From: Halobacillus fulvus | GTDB lineage: Bacteria; Bacillota; Bacilli; Bacillales; Halobacillaceae | Length of the DNA: 64,000 nucleotides | Reading direction: 5' to 3' | NCBI GenBank assembly: GCA_004078665.1 | Contig: SCFO01000001.1 | Coordinates: forward strand, 88,377 to 152,376 | Part shown: positions 1 through 8,922 of the stretch, one piece after another | Position numbering within the stretch: the first letter of the stretch is position 1 | Layout: each line of letters opens with the position of its first letter | The notes under the pieces: model-generated | What the model was told of the DNA's origin: nothing | Database searches by the model: none | What the model saw: the letters and a program-made list of their open reading frames with translations, nothing else | Position numbers and translations under genes: made by a program

Positions 1-552
1 ATGACATACTCCGTTTTCCAGGAAGCCGGTTTTCCGAAGAACCGAGTCATTGGTCAATCCGGAGTTCTTGACACGGCACGTTTCCGTACATTCGTTGCAG
101 AAGAATTGAATGTTTCGATTAAAGATGTGACTGGCTTTGTTCTTGGAGGCCATGGAGACGATATGGTTCCACTGACGCGTTATTCTTTCGCCGGCGGTAT
201 TCCACTTGAAAAATTGATCTCTAAAGAACGTCTTGACGCGATTGTCGAACGTACACGAAAAGGTGGGGGCGAAATCGTAGGACTTCTTGGAAATGGAAGT
301 GCTTATTACGCGCCAGCAGCCTCTCTTACGCAAATGGCTGAAGCCATCCTGAAGGATCAGCGCCGTATTCTTCCTGCGATTGCTTATCTTGAAGGAGAGT
401 ATGGATACGAGGGAATTTATCTCGGTGTCCCGACAATCCTTGGAGGTAACGGAATTGAGGAAGTCATTGAGCTCGAACTGACGGATGAAGAGAAGCGTCA
501 ACTGGATCAATCAGCAGACTCTGTTAAAAATGTGCTAAATGTATTAAACTGA
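1..552 (+). CDS. mdh: Malate dehydrogenase, C-terminal part
   Basis: NAD-dependent malate dehydrogenase of the TCA cycle (malate to oxaloacetate), LDH-like family. The 183 residues carry the catalytic-half signatures: the [14 protein letters not shown] substrate-binding stretch and the [10 protein letters not shown] segment with the catalytic histidine. A whole Bacillus Mdh has about 312 residues, so roughly the first 130, including the Rossmann NAD-binding part, lie left of the window. The ATG at base 1 is an internal methionine, not the real start. A terminator follows directly, so this gene ends its operon. Confidence 0.95.
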   Translation: MTYSVFQEAGFPKNRVIGQSGVLDTARFRTFVAEELNVSIKDVTGFVLGGHGDDMVPLTRYSFAGGIPLEKLISKERLDAIVERTRKGGGEIVGLLGNGSAYYAPAASLTQMAEAILKDQRRILPAIAYLEGEYGYEGIYLGVPTILGGNGIEEVIELELTDEEKRQLDQSADSVKNVLNVLN

Positions 553-558
553 AGATAG

Positions 559-590
559 AAGGATTCGGGGCTATCCTCGAATCCTTTTTT
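559..590 (+). terminator. Rho-independent terminator after mdh
   Basis: A hairpin with the 9-bp stem AAGGATTCG / CGAATCCTT is followed by a run of T. It begins 7 bases after the mdh stop codon. Confidence 0.85.
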
Positions 591-600
591 ATCCTCTATA

Positions 601-614
601 AGAAAACGCTTACA
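601..614 (+). promoter_or_regulatory. cre-like sequence (possible CcpA site)
   Basis: AGAAAACGCTTACA matches the catabolite-responsive consensus TGNAANCGNWWNCA at all but the first position. It lies 15 bases before the start of the MaoC-like gene. No clear promoter is seen beside it, so function is uncertain. Confidence 0.3.
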
Positions 615-628
615 AGGTGGTGGGATGA

Positions 629-1105
629 ATGTTAGGGAAAAAAAGAAAACTTGGGAAAAAGATTCAGGACTTACGTATCGGAGAGACCTTTACGACATCA
701 TCTACGGTAGAAGATCGTGATCTTCTCATGTACTTAGGGTTGACGGATGATGCGAACCCTCTTTATATTCAGCATGATTATGCGTCGCAGACTCCGTTTA
801 AACGACCAGTGGTTCCGACAGTCATGGTCTTCGGAATGGTGTCATCCATCGTATCCATGCATCTTCCTGGTCCCGGAAGTCATATTATCCATCAGAACCT
901 CTCCTTTCCGAAGCCTGTTTACCATTATGCTGAAGTCAGATTCAATGTAGAAGTAAAAGACATCAATCACGAGGACCACCATGTGGAGCTGGAGGTGTAC
1001 GGATACGATGAGGAAGGTGATGAAGTCGTAAAAGGCACACTCACCGTACTGCCCCCATACGAGCCTAGCTCCATGAACGCAACTTCCCTGGAAAATTTTT
1101 ATTAA
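629..1105 (+). CDS. MaoC-like hot-dog dehydratase family protein
   Basis: A 158-residue single-domain protein of the MaoC / (R)-hydratase hot-dog fold, a family that hydrates 2-enoyl thioesters. The family's hydratase motif appears as DDANPLYIQ near residue 38: the Asp-Asn-Pro core is kept, but the usual catalytic His (NPLH) is Tyr, so classic enoyl-CoA hydratase activity is doubtful. The ATG has a GGTGG ribosome-binding site 8 bases upstream. It stands alone between terminators, after mdh and before phoP, where B. subtilis has no such gene. The substrate is unknown. Confidence 0.75.
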   Translation: MLGKKRKLGKKIQDLRIGETFTTSSTVEDRDLLMYLGLTDDANPLYIQHDYASQTPFKRPVVPTVMVFGMVSSIVSMHLPGPGSHIIHQNLSFPKPVYHYAEVRFNVEVKDINHEDHHVELEVYGYDEEGDEVVKGTLTVLPPYEPSSMNATSLENFY

Positions 1106-1110
1106 CATCC

Positions 1111-1135
1111 AAAAGGCCTATGCGAGGCCTTTTTT
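1111..1135 (+). terminator. Terminator after the MaoC-like gene
   Basis: AAAAGGCC, a 7-base loop and GGCCTTTTTT form a compact stem with a T-run, just after the stop codon. Confidence 0.85.
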
Positions 1136-1559
1136 GTATGGCGTCTTATTTTAAGAAAACAAACATCGGACAATTCCACTAGACACTCTTATTCACATAG
1201 CTACCTGATCAAAACAATGGAATGTTCTTGATGGACGATTTATATTAGGTTCACTCAAAGCAGTGACATAAACGAATGTCTATCATCACGAACTTAAATA
1301 AAACCTATAGATTAAGGAAAGGTTGTAAATAATGAAAGTATGGAGTACCTTAAAGGCTACCCATTGAAGGAAAGCTATTTCCCGTTCTTTGAAAGTCTGA
1401 CAAACGTAACGGAAACAATAGTAGGAATACAGTGTAAGCTTGCACTTCGCTTTCGTGCGTCCAATCCTTTATTAAGATTCCGTAAAGTTTATTAACTTCC
1501 GTATTCAAATTGTAAACTTCATTGTATGATGAAGGTAACTTGTAGCTGGGGTGATAGTA
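1136..1559 (+). other. Intergenic region upstream of phoP
   Basis: About 420 bases without a convincing gene. The right end should hold the phoP promoter: a TATGAT -10-like hexamer lies at 1525-1530, preceded by T-rich stretches (TTATTAAC at 1489, TTGTAAAC near 1510) that could be PhoP-binding repeats, but no good -35 is visible. Bases 1369-1385 (GGAAAGCTATTTCCCGT) resemble the end of the dispersed repeat at 47.4 kb and may be a truncated relic of it. Confidence 0.4.
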
Positions 1560-2255
1560 TTGGAACAGAAAATTTTGATTGTAGACGATGAAGAATCAAT
1601 TGTTACGTTACTTAAATATAATATCGATCAGGCGGGTTACTCAACAGAAGTCGCCTATTCAGGGACCGATGCATTAGAGAAAGCATCGAATACCACCTTC
1701 GATTTGATCGTACTTGATGTCATGCTTCCCGGAATGGATGGCATGGAAGTGTGCAAAAAGCTTCGTCAACAGCAAGTTGAAACGCCTATATTAATGTTGA
1801 CGGCTAAAGACGATGAATTTGATAAGGTATTGGGGCTGGAACTTGGAGCCGACGATTATTTGACGAAGCCGTTCAGTCCAAGAGAAGTCGTCGCCCGGAT
1901 TAAGGCGATTTTAAGACGGATCTCCAGGGAGCCGTCCGAGGATCAACAGGGTAAAATTCAAGTTGCCGATTTATCGATTTTTCCAGATCAGTATGAGGCA
2001 ACGATCAAAGGGGAGCCGTTGACATTCACTCCTAAAGAGTTTGAATTGTTGCTGTACCTTGCCCAGAACCTTGGAAGAGTGTTGTCGCGTGATCAGCTAT
2101 TAAGTGCTGTCTGGAATTATGACTTTGCTGGAGATACGCGAATAGTGGACGTGCATGTCAGCCACCTACGTGAAAAGATTGAACCTGAAACGAAGAAACC
2201 TGTGTATATCAAAACAATCCGGGGGCTTGGATATAAGATGGAGGTTCCGAAGTAA
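1560..2255 (+). CDS. phoP: Response regulator PhoP (phosphate starvation)
   Basis: OmpR-family response regulator for phosphate starvation, phosphorylated by PhoR. The receiver domain fills residues 1-120, with the acidic pocket in ILIVDDEE, the phospho-acceptor Asp in VLDVMLP and the switch Lys in LTKPF. The C-terminal winged helix ends in the typical IKTIRGLGYK. I prefer the TTG at 1560 because GGGGTGAT sits 4 bases before it. A GTG at 1551 would add three residues but has a weaker ribosome-binding site. The stop codon abuts the phoR start. Confidence 0.93.
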   Translation: MEQKILIVDDEESIVTLLKYNIDQAGYSTEVAYSGTDALEKASNTTFDLIVLDVMLPGMDGMEVCKKLRQQQVETPILMLTAKDDEFDKVLGLELGADDYLTKPFSPREVVARIKAILRRISREPSEDQQGKIQVADLSIFPDQYEATIKGEPLTFTPKEFELLLYLAQNLGRVLSRDQLLSAVWNYDFAGDTRIVDVHVSHLREKIEPETKKPVYIKTIRGLGYKMEVPK

Positions 2256-4013
2256 ATGTCTTCGAACTCGAAGCCGCTATTAACCTACACGGTTTTAGTC
2301 GTAATCGTGATGGTCAGTCTAGGGATTCTGCTGGCTCAGCTGACCCGCAGTTATTTTATTAATATTTTTGAAGATCGTGTAGAAGTAGAGAGTCAGTACT
2401 TTGTGACTTACCTGGAAAGGTTCACAGATGAAGGGGATGTCGATTCGGAAGAACTGATGACATTCAGTGAGCAATTGAACACAGGGATGGTCTTTGTTAC
2501 AGACGACGGTGAACGGCTGATTGATACCGTCGAGGCCGTACCTCTTGTTTCGGAAGAAGAAAAAGAATGGGTGCTCAGGCAAGTGGCGTCAGGGTCCGCT
2601 TCCAATCGGGAAGGAAAATTGGTTAATAGCATCTTTTATTACCCGATAGAAATCAATTACGACTCGTCGGACGGCACGCTCGTGCTCTTATCACCTGTCC
2701 AGTCGCTGACGAATATTACGAAGAACATATGGCTGTTGATCGGTGTCACACTTCTATTAGGCTTAATCGCTATCTTCTTAATCGGCTTTAACGTCTTTTC
2801 TAAATACATCAAACCGATCCGTTCCGCTGCACATGTAGCGAATGAGCTGGCTGAAGGCAATTATAAAGCCAGAACATACGAAGGTCACTACGGAGAGGCC
2901 GGGCAGTTGAGCCAATCGATCAATATTCTGGCCCGAAACCTTCAGGATATGACGAGCACCAAAGGGATGCAGGAAAACCAATTGGAAGCCGTCATCAACA
3001 ATATGGGTAACGGTTTAGTGTTAATTGATGAAAAAGGGTATATTTTGCTTGTCAATAAAGCATTCTTGAAAACATTTGGCGGAGATAGCAGTGAGTATGT
3101 TAGCTACCTTTACCATGACGCCATTCCATATACGGCGATTCACGAGACGGTGCAAAATATCTATATGTTTGAAGAGACGATAAGCGAAACGTTTGTTCTG
3201 CCGGTTAATATTAAACGCAAACACCTCGAAGTTACGGGGGCTCCTATTTTTAGTGAAAATCGTAAATGGAAAGGTGTCGTCCTCGTATTCCATGATATTT
3301 CAGAATTAAAACAGCTCGAACAGATGAGAAAAGATTTCGTAGCCAACGTTTCTCATGAGTTGAAGACTCCGATCACATCGATCCGGGGTTTTTCTGAGAC
3401 GCTTTTAGATGGAGCGATGAAGGATGAAGCGATGTTGGAGCAGTTTCTTCAGATCATTTTGAAAGAAAGCGGGCGTCTCCAGTCATTAATCCAAGACTTG
3501 CTTGAGTTATCCAAGCTTGAACAGGAAGATTTCCACTTGAATATTGAAAAAGTAGACGTACAACGTCTTTTACACGACCTGCTGCCGATTGTAGAGCAGC
3601 ATGCAGAGCAGAAAGGTGTAATATTGAATACAGACATTGAAGGAGATACATTCATTGAAGGAGACTCGAGCAGGATGAAGCAGGTCTTCATGAACCTCCT
3701 CACAAATGCCATCAACTATACTTCTAAAGAAAATGGAGAAGTGAATGTTACGTTCAAGGAGGATAAGGAGCATGTCGTGGTGTCTGTCCAAGATAACGGA
3801 GTAGGAATTCCTGAAGAAGAAATTTCAAGGATTTTTGAGCGTTTCTATCGCGTAGATAAAGCGAGAAGCCGCAACTCTGGTGGAACAGGTCTTGGGTTAG
3901 CCATCGTCAAGCATATTGTGGAAGCCCATCACGGAAACATCGATGTTGAAAGTCAGATTGACGTCGGAACGACTTTTTATGTCAAGATTCCGAAGAGGTT
4001 TACACAAACTTAA
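2256..4013 (+). CDS. phoR: Sensor histidine kinase PhoR
   Basis: Membrane sensor kinase that phosphorylates PhoP when phosphate is short. Its 585 residues show TM1 (about 9-28), an extracytoplasmic sensor domain (about 30-155), TM2 (about 158-180), HAMP, a PAS domain near 240-345, the dimerisation/phospho-acceptor H-box (VSHELKTPIT) and a HATPase_c domain with N, G1 (DNGVGIP) and G2 (GGTGLGLAI) boxes. It starts immediately after the phoP stop, so the two are translated as a unit. Length and order match B. subtilis PhoR. Confidence 0.93.
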   Translation: MSSNSKPLLTYTVLVVIVMVSLGILLAQLTRSYFINIFEDRVEVESQYFVTYLERFTDEGDVDSEELMTFSEQLNTGMVFVTDDGERLIDTVEAVPLVSEEEKEWVLRQVASGSASNREGKLVNSIFYYPIEINYDSSDGTLVLLSPVQSLTNITKNIWLLIGVTLLLGLIAIFLIGFNVFSKYIKPIRSAAHVANELAEGNYKARTYEGHYGEAGQLSQSINILARNLQDMTSTKGMQENQLEAVINNMGNGLVLIDEKGYILLVNKAFLKTFGGDSSEYVSYLYHDAIPYTAIHETVQNIYMFEETISETFVLPVNIKRKHLEVTGAPIFSENRKWKGVVLVFHDISELKQLEQMRKDFVANVSHELKTPITSIRGFSETLLDGAMKDEAMLEQFLQIILKESGRLQSLIQDLLELSKLEQEDFHLNIEKVDVQRLLHDLLPIVEQHAEQKGVILNTDIEGDTFIEGDSSRMKQVFMNLLTNAINYTSKENGEVNVTFKEDKEHVVVSVQDNGVGIPEEEISRIFERFYRVDKARSRNSGGTGLGLAIVKHIVEAHHGNIDVESQIDVGTTFYVKIPKRFTQT

Positions 4014-4092
4014 TATTTCCTTTATTTTCTGTTTATATTTCTTTGTTAGGATACTCTATGAAACCCTTTCATCCAAGGTGTTTTCTCTTTTT

Positions 4093-4123
4093 GGCAGAAG
4101 CATCCCTCGCTTCTGCCTTTTTT
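4093..4123 (+). terminator. Terminator after phoPR
   Basis: GGCAGAAGC and GCTTCTGCC form a 9-bp perfect stem followed by TTTTTT, 80 bases after the phoR stop. Confidence 0.9.
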
Positions 4124-4152
4124 AGTTCTCAGAAACATTTCTGTTAACATTT

Positions 4153-4180
4153 TGAAACTTTCTTTGGGCTCACTCGTATA
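4153..4180 (+). promoter_or_regulatory. Sigma-W-type promoter of hflKC
   Basis: TGAAAC at 4153-4158 and CGTATA at 4175-4180 are separated by 16 bases, an exact fit to the B. subtilis sigma-W (ECF) promoter consensus. It sits about 125 bases before hflK. In B. subtilis other SPFH-protein genes belong to the sigma-W envelope-stress regulon, which fits. Confidence 0.7.
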
Positions 4181-4306
4181 TGTAGAAAGACCTAAATTGT
4201 TTCTCCTTTTGATCGAGTACCATTTACATAAGCTTATACAGGTATAAATAGAAAGGCCATGATAGGGAAACGAAGGTTGAAAAATACATATAAAAGGGGA
4301 ATACGA

Positions 4307-5263
4307 ATGAGCGCAAAAAAAATTTATCAGTGGACGGGGCTAGTTGTATCGGCTGCCGTTCTTCTAGTGGTTCTCATTACCACCTGGTACACCGTTGATG
4401 AATCCGAACAGGCCATCGTGCTTACTTTTGGTGAGGCGGAAGAAGGGATTACCGAACCAGGACTTCATTTTAAATTGCCTTGGCCTGTGCAGGAAGTTGA
4501 GAAGCTGTCGAAGGAAACCTTCAGCTTAGACTTTGGGTTTAACGACGGGGATGGGGAAGCGGACAAAGTGACGATGATCACAGGCGATGACAAAATCGTT
4601 CAGGCTGACCTCGTCGTTCAGTGGAAAATAACGAGTCCGGAAGACTATTTATTCGCCTCAGAAGATCCCGAACAAGTGTTAAACAATGCCACTTCTTCAT
4701 CCTTGCGAGGAGTGATTGGAAGTAGCGAAATTGATGAAGCCCTCACATCCGGAAAAGCGGAGATTGAGAACGAAGTGAGAGAAAATCTTGTGACGCTTAT
4801 GGAAAACTATACAATCGGTATAAGCATCCTTGATGTAAAATTACAGGAAGTGGATCTGCCGAATAAAGATGTACGGAGTGCATTCACAAAGGTGACGGAT
4901 GCCAGAGAGCAAAAGCAAAGCAAAGTGAATGAAGCAGAAAAATATGAAAATCAAAAGCGTGAAGAAGCCCTAGGGGAAAGAGATGCCGTGATTCAGCGGG
5001 CCGAAGGGGATAAGGTCGAAAGAATTCAGGAAGCGAATGGTGATGTTGCCCGCTTCAATGCGTTGCTTTCCGAATATGAATCCCATCAAGCGATTACTAG
5101 AGAAAGACTTGTCATGGAGACTCTTGAGCAAGTTTTACCTGAAGCGAACGTCTATATTATGAATGATGACAGCAATACGATGAAGTACCTTCCTCTTATG
5201 CAGGGGAATGTTCAGACAGTGACACCGCCTGCGTCAGATGAGGAGAGTGAAAACAATGAATGA
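4307..5263 (+). CDS. hflK: FtsH protease modulator HflK (SPFH/band-7 protein)
   Basis: HflK forms, with HflC, a membrane-anchored SPFH complex that encloses and modulates the FtsH protease. About 318 residues: a short cytoplasmic start, one membrane anchor (about 10-30), the band-7 domain (about 35-210), then a charged coiled coil rich in Glu, Arg and Gln. The ATG at 4307 has AAAAGGGG at good spacing. An in-frame ATG at 4259 would add 16 basic residues ahead of the anchor and lacks a good ribosome-binding site. hflC overlaps its end. B. subtilis has no hflKC here. Confidence 0.88.
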   Translation: MSAKKIYQWTGLVVSAAVLLVVLITTWYTVDESEQAIVLTFGEAEEGITEPGLHFKLPWPVQEVEKLSKETFSLDFGFNDGDGEADKVTMITGDDKIVQADLVVQWKITSPEDYLFASEDPEQVLNNATSSSLRGVIGSSEIDEALTSGKAEIENEVRENLVTLMENYTIGISILDVKLQEVDLPNKDVRSAFTKVTDAREQKQSKVNEAEKYENQKREEALGERDAVIQRAEGDKVERIQEANGDVARFNALLSEYESHQAITRERLVMETLEQVLPEANVYIMNDDSNTMKYLPLMQGNVQTVTPPASDEESENNE

Positions 5264-6182
5264 TCAAAACCAGCAGATCAATGAAAAAAGCCAGAAAGAT
5301 TTACGCAAGTTTATAAAAGTCTCCGTGGTCATCGTATCTGTGTTGGCTACTTTGTTCATTGCTTTGAACTCTATTGTCATTGTCAAAGAAGGAGAATATA
5401 AAGTCGTCCGCCAGTTCGGGGACGTGATCCGAATTCATGAAAATCCAGGACTAAAGGTAAAATGGCCGCTCATCCAGGAAGTGTCCACTCTTTCCAAGAA
5501 AAAGATGGTGTATGACGTAGATGAGAAAGAAATAACGACGCTGGATAAGAAACGGATGATTATTGACAATTATGCTGTATGGAGCATTACAGACCCAGAA
5601 AAATTAATCTCCAATGCCGGGACGTCACTGAATGCAGAAGCGCGTATGGGCGAATTTATTTTTTCTGTCGTGCGGACAGAGCTTGGGAAAATGAACTTCT
5701 CTGAAATCATCAATGAGGAAGAAAGTTCACGAGGAGCCTTGAGTCAGGAAATCACAGATAAAGTGAATGAATACTTGGCCCGTGATGAGTACGGCATTGT
5801 GGTGAATGATGTCCAAATGAAGAGGTCGGATTTGCCGGAGGCCAACGAACAGGCCGTATTTACGCAAATGATTACGGACCGTGAAAAAATTGCCCAGGAA
5901 TATTTATCACAAGGTGAAGCCGAGATGAACAGAATCATGGCGCGAACAGACCGTGAAGTTCAGGAAATGCTATCGACAGCGCGAGCGGAAGCTGAGCAAA
6001 TCCGGGCTGAGGGCGAACAAGAAGCCGCCACGATTTATAATGAGGCATTCTCACAGGATCCAGAATTTTATCAGCTGTACCGCATGCTTGAATCGTATAA
6101 AACGACAATCGATGGAGAGACGACGATTATTCTCCCGCAAGATTCACCGTATGTAGAACAGCTTCTCGGATATTTCGAATAG
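5256..6182 (+). CDS. hflC: FtsH protease modulator HflC (SPFH/band-7 protein)
   Basis: Partner of HflK. About 308 residues with an N-terminal membrane anchor (about 20-43), the SPFH domain with the typical opening VKEGEYKVVRQFG, and a C-terminal coiled coil with QAEMNRI/EAEQIRAEGEQEA repeats common in prohibitin-like proteins. The chosen ATG overlaps the hflK stop by 8 bases and has GAGGAG upstream; this coupling suggests equal production of both proteins. An upstream in-frame ATG at 5238 has no Shine-Dalgarno sequence. Confidence 0.88.
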   Translation: MNDQNQQINEKSQKDLRKFIKVSVVIVSVLATLFIALNSIVIVKEGEYKVVRQFGDVIRIHENPGLKVKWPLIQEVSTLSKKKMVYDVDEKEITTLDKKRMIIDNYAVWSITDPEKLISNAGTSLNAEARMGEFIFSVVRTELGKMNFSEIINEEESSRGALSQEITDKVNEYLARDEYGIVVNDVQMKRSDLPEANEQAVFTQMITDREKIAQEYLSQGEAEMNRIMARTDREVQEMLSTARAEAEQIRAEGEQEAATIYNEAFSQDPEFYQLYRMLESYKTTIDGETTIILPQDSPYVEQLLGYFE

Positions 6183-6262
6183 AAGACACGCGTCTTTTTC
6201 TTCTCTACTTCAAACATGGTAGAATGAAGGAAAAGACGTTTTTTTTATGAGGAGTGGAACTG

Positions 6263-8905
6263 ATGGCTGAAAAGGTAGTATTAATAGATGGGAATAGTAT
6301 TGCGTACCGGGCATTTTTTGCCTTACCGCTACTGAACAATGACAAAGGTGTGTACACAAACGCTGTATACGGTTTTACAACAATGCTTCTGAAAATATTG
6401 GAAGAAGATCATCCGGATCACCTGCTGGTAGCGTTTGATGCTGGGAAGACGACGTTTCGCCATGAAACATATGCAGAATATAAAGGTGGGAGACAAAAAA
6501 CACCTCCCGAACTATCCGAACAGTTTCCGGTATTAAAAGAACTGCTGGATGCGTTCGGTGTGAAATATTATCAGCTTGAACAGTATGAAGCGGATGATAT
6601 CATCGGTACTCTTGCAACAGAAGCTGGTGACAAGGGACTCGATGTGAAGGTCATCTCAGGGGATAAAGATTTACTTCAGCTGGTAAAAGATAATATTCAA
6701 GTCACCTTGACGAAAAAAGGCATTACGAATGTCGATACATATGACCCGGCATTCCTGAATGAGAAGATGGGGGTTCGTCCTGATCAGATTATAGATTTGA
6801 AAGCTCTGATGGGAGACAGCTCGGATAATATTCCTGGGGTTCCGGGTGTTGGAGAGAAGACGGCAGTTAAACTGCTTAAACAGTTCGATACACTCGAGAA
6901 TCTTTACGAAAACCTTGACGAAGTAAGCGGAAAGAAGCTGAAAGAAAAGCTGACGGAAAATAAAGAGGCAGCTTTCATGAGTCAGAAGCTTGTAACGATC
7001 GAGAGACAGGCTCCAATCGAAGTCAAGCTGAATGATTTACAGTATGAAGGCTATGAAAGTCGCAATGTGACGGAATTTTTCAAAGAGCTCGGCTTCCAAT
7101 CTCTAATCGGTAGAGTTCAGAATGGAGGGGAGGAGGATCCTTCCCTTACGGAAGATTATCCTGAAATTGAAATTGATGTACTGGAGGACATTCAGGATGA
7201 TCTCTTTACGGGTCAGGAAGCGATCGTTGTCGAAATGCTTTATGACAATTACCACCAGGCGCCTGTTGAAGGAATTGCCATCGTGAACGATCAAAAAAAA
7301 TACGTCCTCACAATCGAACAGGCTAAGGATTCCGACGTCTTTAAAAAGTGGGCAGAAGACTCTGACAGGGAAAAATGGGTGTTTGATGCGAAACGCACGC
7401 TTGTTGCCTTGAAACGACATGGCATCGAAGTGAAAGGGATTACGTTTGACTTGCTCCTCGCTTCCTACTTAATCAATCCGGCAGAGAATAATCATGATAT
7501 ACCAGCTATCAGTCATCGGATGGGAGAAACAGCCGTTCAGTATGATGAAGAGGTTTATGGAAAAGGGGCTAAAATGAAGCGTCCGGACGATGATTCGGTC
7601 TTTCATGAACATATCGGGCGAAAAGCTACCATGGTCTATCAATTGAAAGACAATGCGGAAAGTCAGTTGAAGCATAATGAGCAGTATGACCTTTACTACG
7701 ACTTGGAAATGCCTCTTGCGCTCATCCTAGGGGAAATGGAGCACAAAGGTGTCCAAGTGGATGTAGAACGTTTGCAAGGGATGGGAGAAGAGCTTGAGGG
7801 CCGCCTTGAAGCGGTCAGAGAAGAAATTTATGAGCTTGCTGGTGAAACCTTTAATTTGAATTCACCGAAGCAGCTTGGACCTATTTTGTTCGAAAAGCTG
7901 GAACTGCCTGTCATTAAGAAAACGAAAACAGGCTATTCGACATCGGCAGACGTATTGGAACAGCTCCGGGGAGAACACGATATTATTCCGAAGATTCTAC
8001 TTCATCGTCAGCTCGGAAAGCTGAAGTCAACGTATATTGAAGGGCTGCTGAAGGTGGTCAATGAGGACACGAATAAGATTCATACCCGCTTCAATCAGGC
8101 ATTAACCCAGACAGGGCGCTTAAGCTCGACCGATCCGAACCTTCAAAATATCCCGATTCGTCTTGAGGAAGGCCGGAAGATTCGTCAGGCGTTCATTCCG
8201 TCTAGAGAAGGTTGGGTGATGTTTGCCAGTGATTACTCACAAATCGAACTGCGTGTGCTCGCCCATATTGCACAAGACGAAAAGCTGATGAAAGCTTTTA
8301 AAGAAGATCAGGACATTCATACTCAAACCGCGAGTGAAGTTTTTGGTGTAGCTCAGGATGAGGTTACAAGCGAAATGAGACGTCAGGCGAAAGCCGTTAA
8401 CTTTGGGATTGTTTACGGGATCAGTGATTATGGCCTTTCGCAAAGTCTCGGCATTACGAGAAAAGAAGCGCAGGCATTTATCGATAAATATTTTGAAAGT
8501 TATCCAGGCGTAAAAGAATATATGGATGAAACGGTGCGCGAAGCTAAACAAACAGGGTATGTATCTACGTTTATGAATCGCCGCCGCTATCTTCCAGACA
8601 TTACAAGCCGGAATTTCAATAAACGCAGTTTTGCAGAGCGGACGGCGATGAACACGCCGATCCAAGGAAGTGCCGCCGATATTATTAAAAAGGCGATGAT
8701 TGATTTGGATGAGCGCTTGCATCAGGAAGGGCTTGAAGCGAGGATGCTGCTTCAGGTTCATGACGAACTGATCTTGGAAGCTCCTGAAGCAGAAGTCGAT
8801 CAACTGAAAGAAGTCGTGGCATCCGTAATGGAAAATACAGTGGATTTACAAGTACCTCTTAAGGTCGATTATTCATACGGCCCGACGTGGTACGATGCAA
8901 AGTAA
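6263..8905 (+). CDS. polA: DNA polymerase I
   Basis: Replication and repair polymerase that removes RNA primers and fills gaps. 880 residues: an N-terminal 5' nuclease (about 1-290, with DGNSIAYRAFFAL and the GVPGVGEKTA helix-hairpin-helix), a middle 3'-5' exonuclease-like domain that is usually inactive in Bacillus, and the polymerase domain with motif A (DYSQIELRVLAHI), motif B (RRQAKAVNFGIVYG) and motif C (QVHDELILE). The ATG at 6263 has GGAG 9 bases upstream. A GTG three codons earlier is less likely. It leads a polA-mutM-ytaF-coaE operon. Confidence 0.96.
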   Translation: MAEKVVLIDGNSIAYRAFFALPLLNNDKGVYTNAVYGFTTMLLKILEEDHPDHLLVAFDAGKTTFRHETYAEYKGGRQKTPPELSEQFPVLKELLDAFGVKYYQLEQYEADDIIGTLATEAGDKGLDVKVISGDKDLLQLVKDNIQVTLTKKGITNVDTYDPAFLNEKMGVRPDQIIDLKALMGDSSDNIPGVPGVGEKTAVKLLKQFDTLENLYENLDEVSGKKLKEKLTENKEAAFMSQKLVTIERQAPIEVKLNDLQYEGYESRNVTEFFKELGFQSLIGRVQNGGEEDPSLTEDYPEIEIDVLEDIQDDLFTGQEAIVVEMLYDNYHQAPVEGIAIVNDQKKYVLTIEQAKDSDVFKKWAEDSDREKWVFDAKRTLVALKRHGIEVKGITFDLLLASYLINPAENNHDIPAISHRMGETAVQYDEEVYGKGAKMKRPDDDSVFHEHIGRKATMVYQLKDNAESQLKHNEQYDLYYDLEMPLALILGEMEHKGVQVDVERLQGMGEELEGRLEAVREEIYELAGETFNLNSPKQLGPILFEKLELPVIKKTKTGYSTSADVLEQLRGEHDIIPKILLHRQLGKLKSTYIEGLLKVVNEDTNKIHTRFNQALTQTGRLSSTDPNLQNIPIRLEEGRKIRQAFIPSREGWVMFASDYSQIELRVLAHIAQDEKLMKAFKEDQDIHTQTASEVFGVAQDEVTSEMRRQAKAVNFGIVYGISDYGLSQSLGITRKEAQAFIDKYFESYPGVKEYMDETVREAKQTGYVSTFMNRRRYLPDITSRNFNKRSFAERTAMNTPIQGSAADIIKKAMIDLDERLHQEGLEARMLLQVHDELILEAPEAEVDQLKEVVASVMENTVDLQVPLKVDYSYGPTWYDAK

Positions 8906-8922
8906 GTAAGGAGAATGACATC

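Noticed and set aside
1340-1495. 51-codon frame (MEYLKGYPLKES...) between the MaoC-like gene and phoP
   Set aside because: It has no suitable ribosome-binding site, is not recognisable, and overlaps a possible repeat relic. Left as non-coding.
8237-8803. 188-codon minus-strand frame
   Set aside because: It is antisense to the polymerase domain of polA, with no ribosome-binding site or family similarity.
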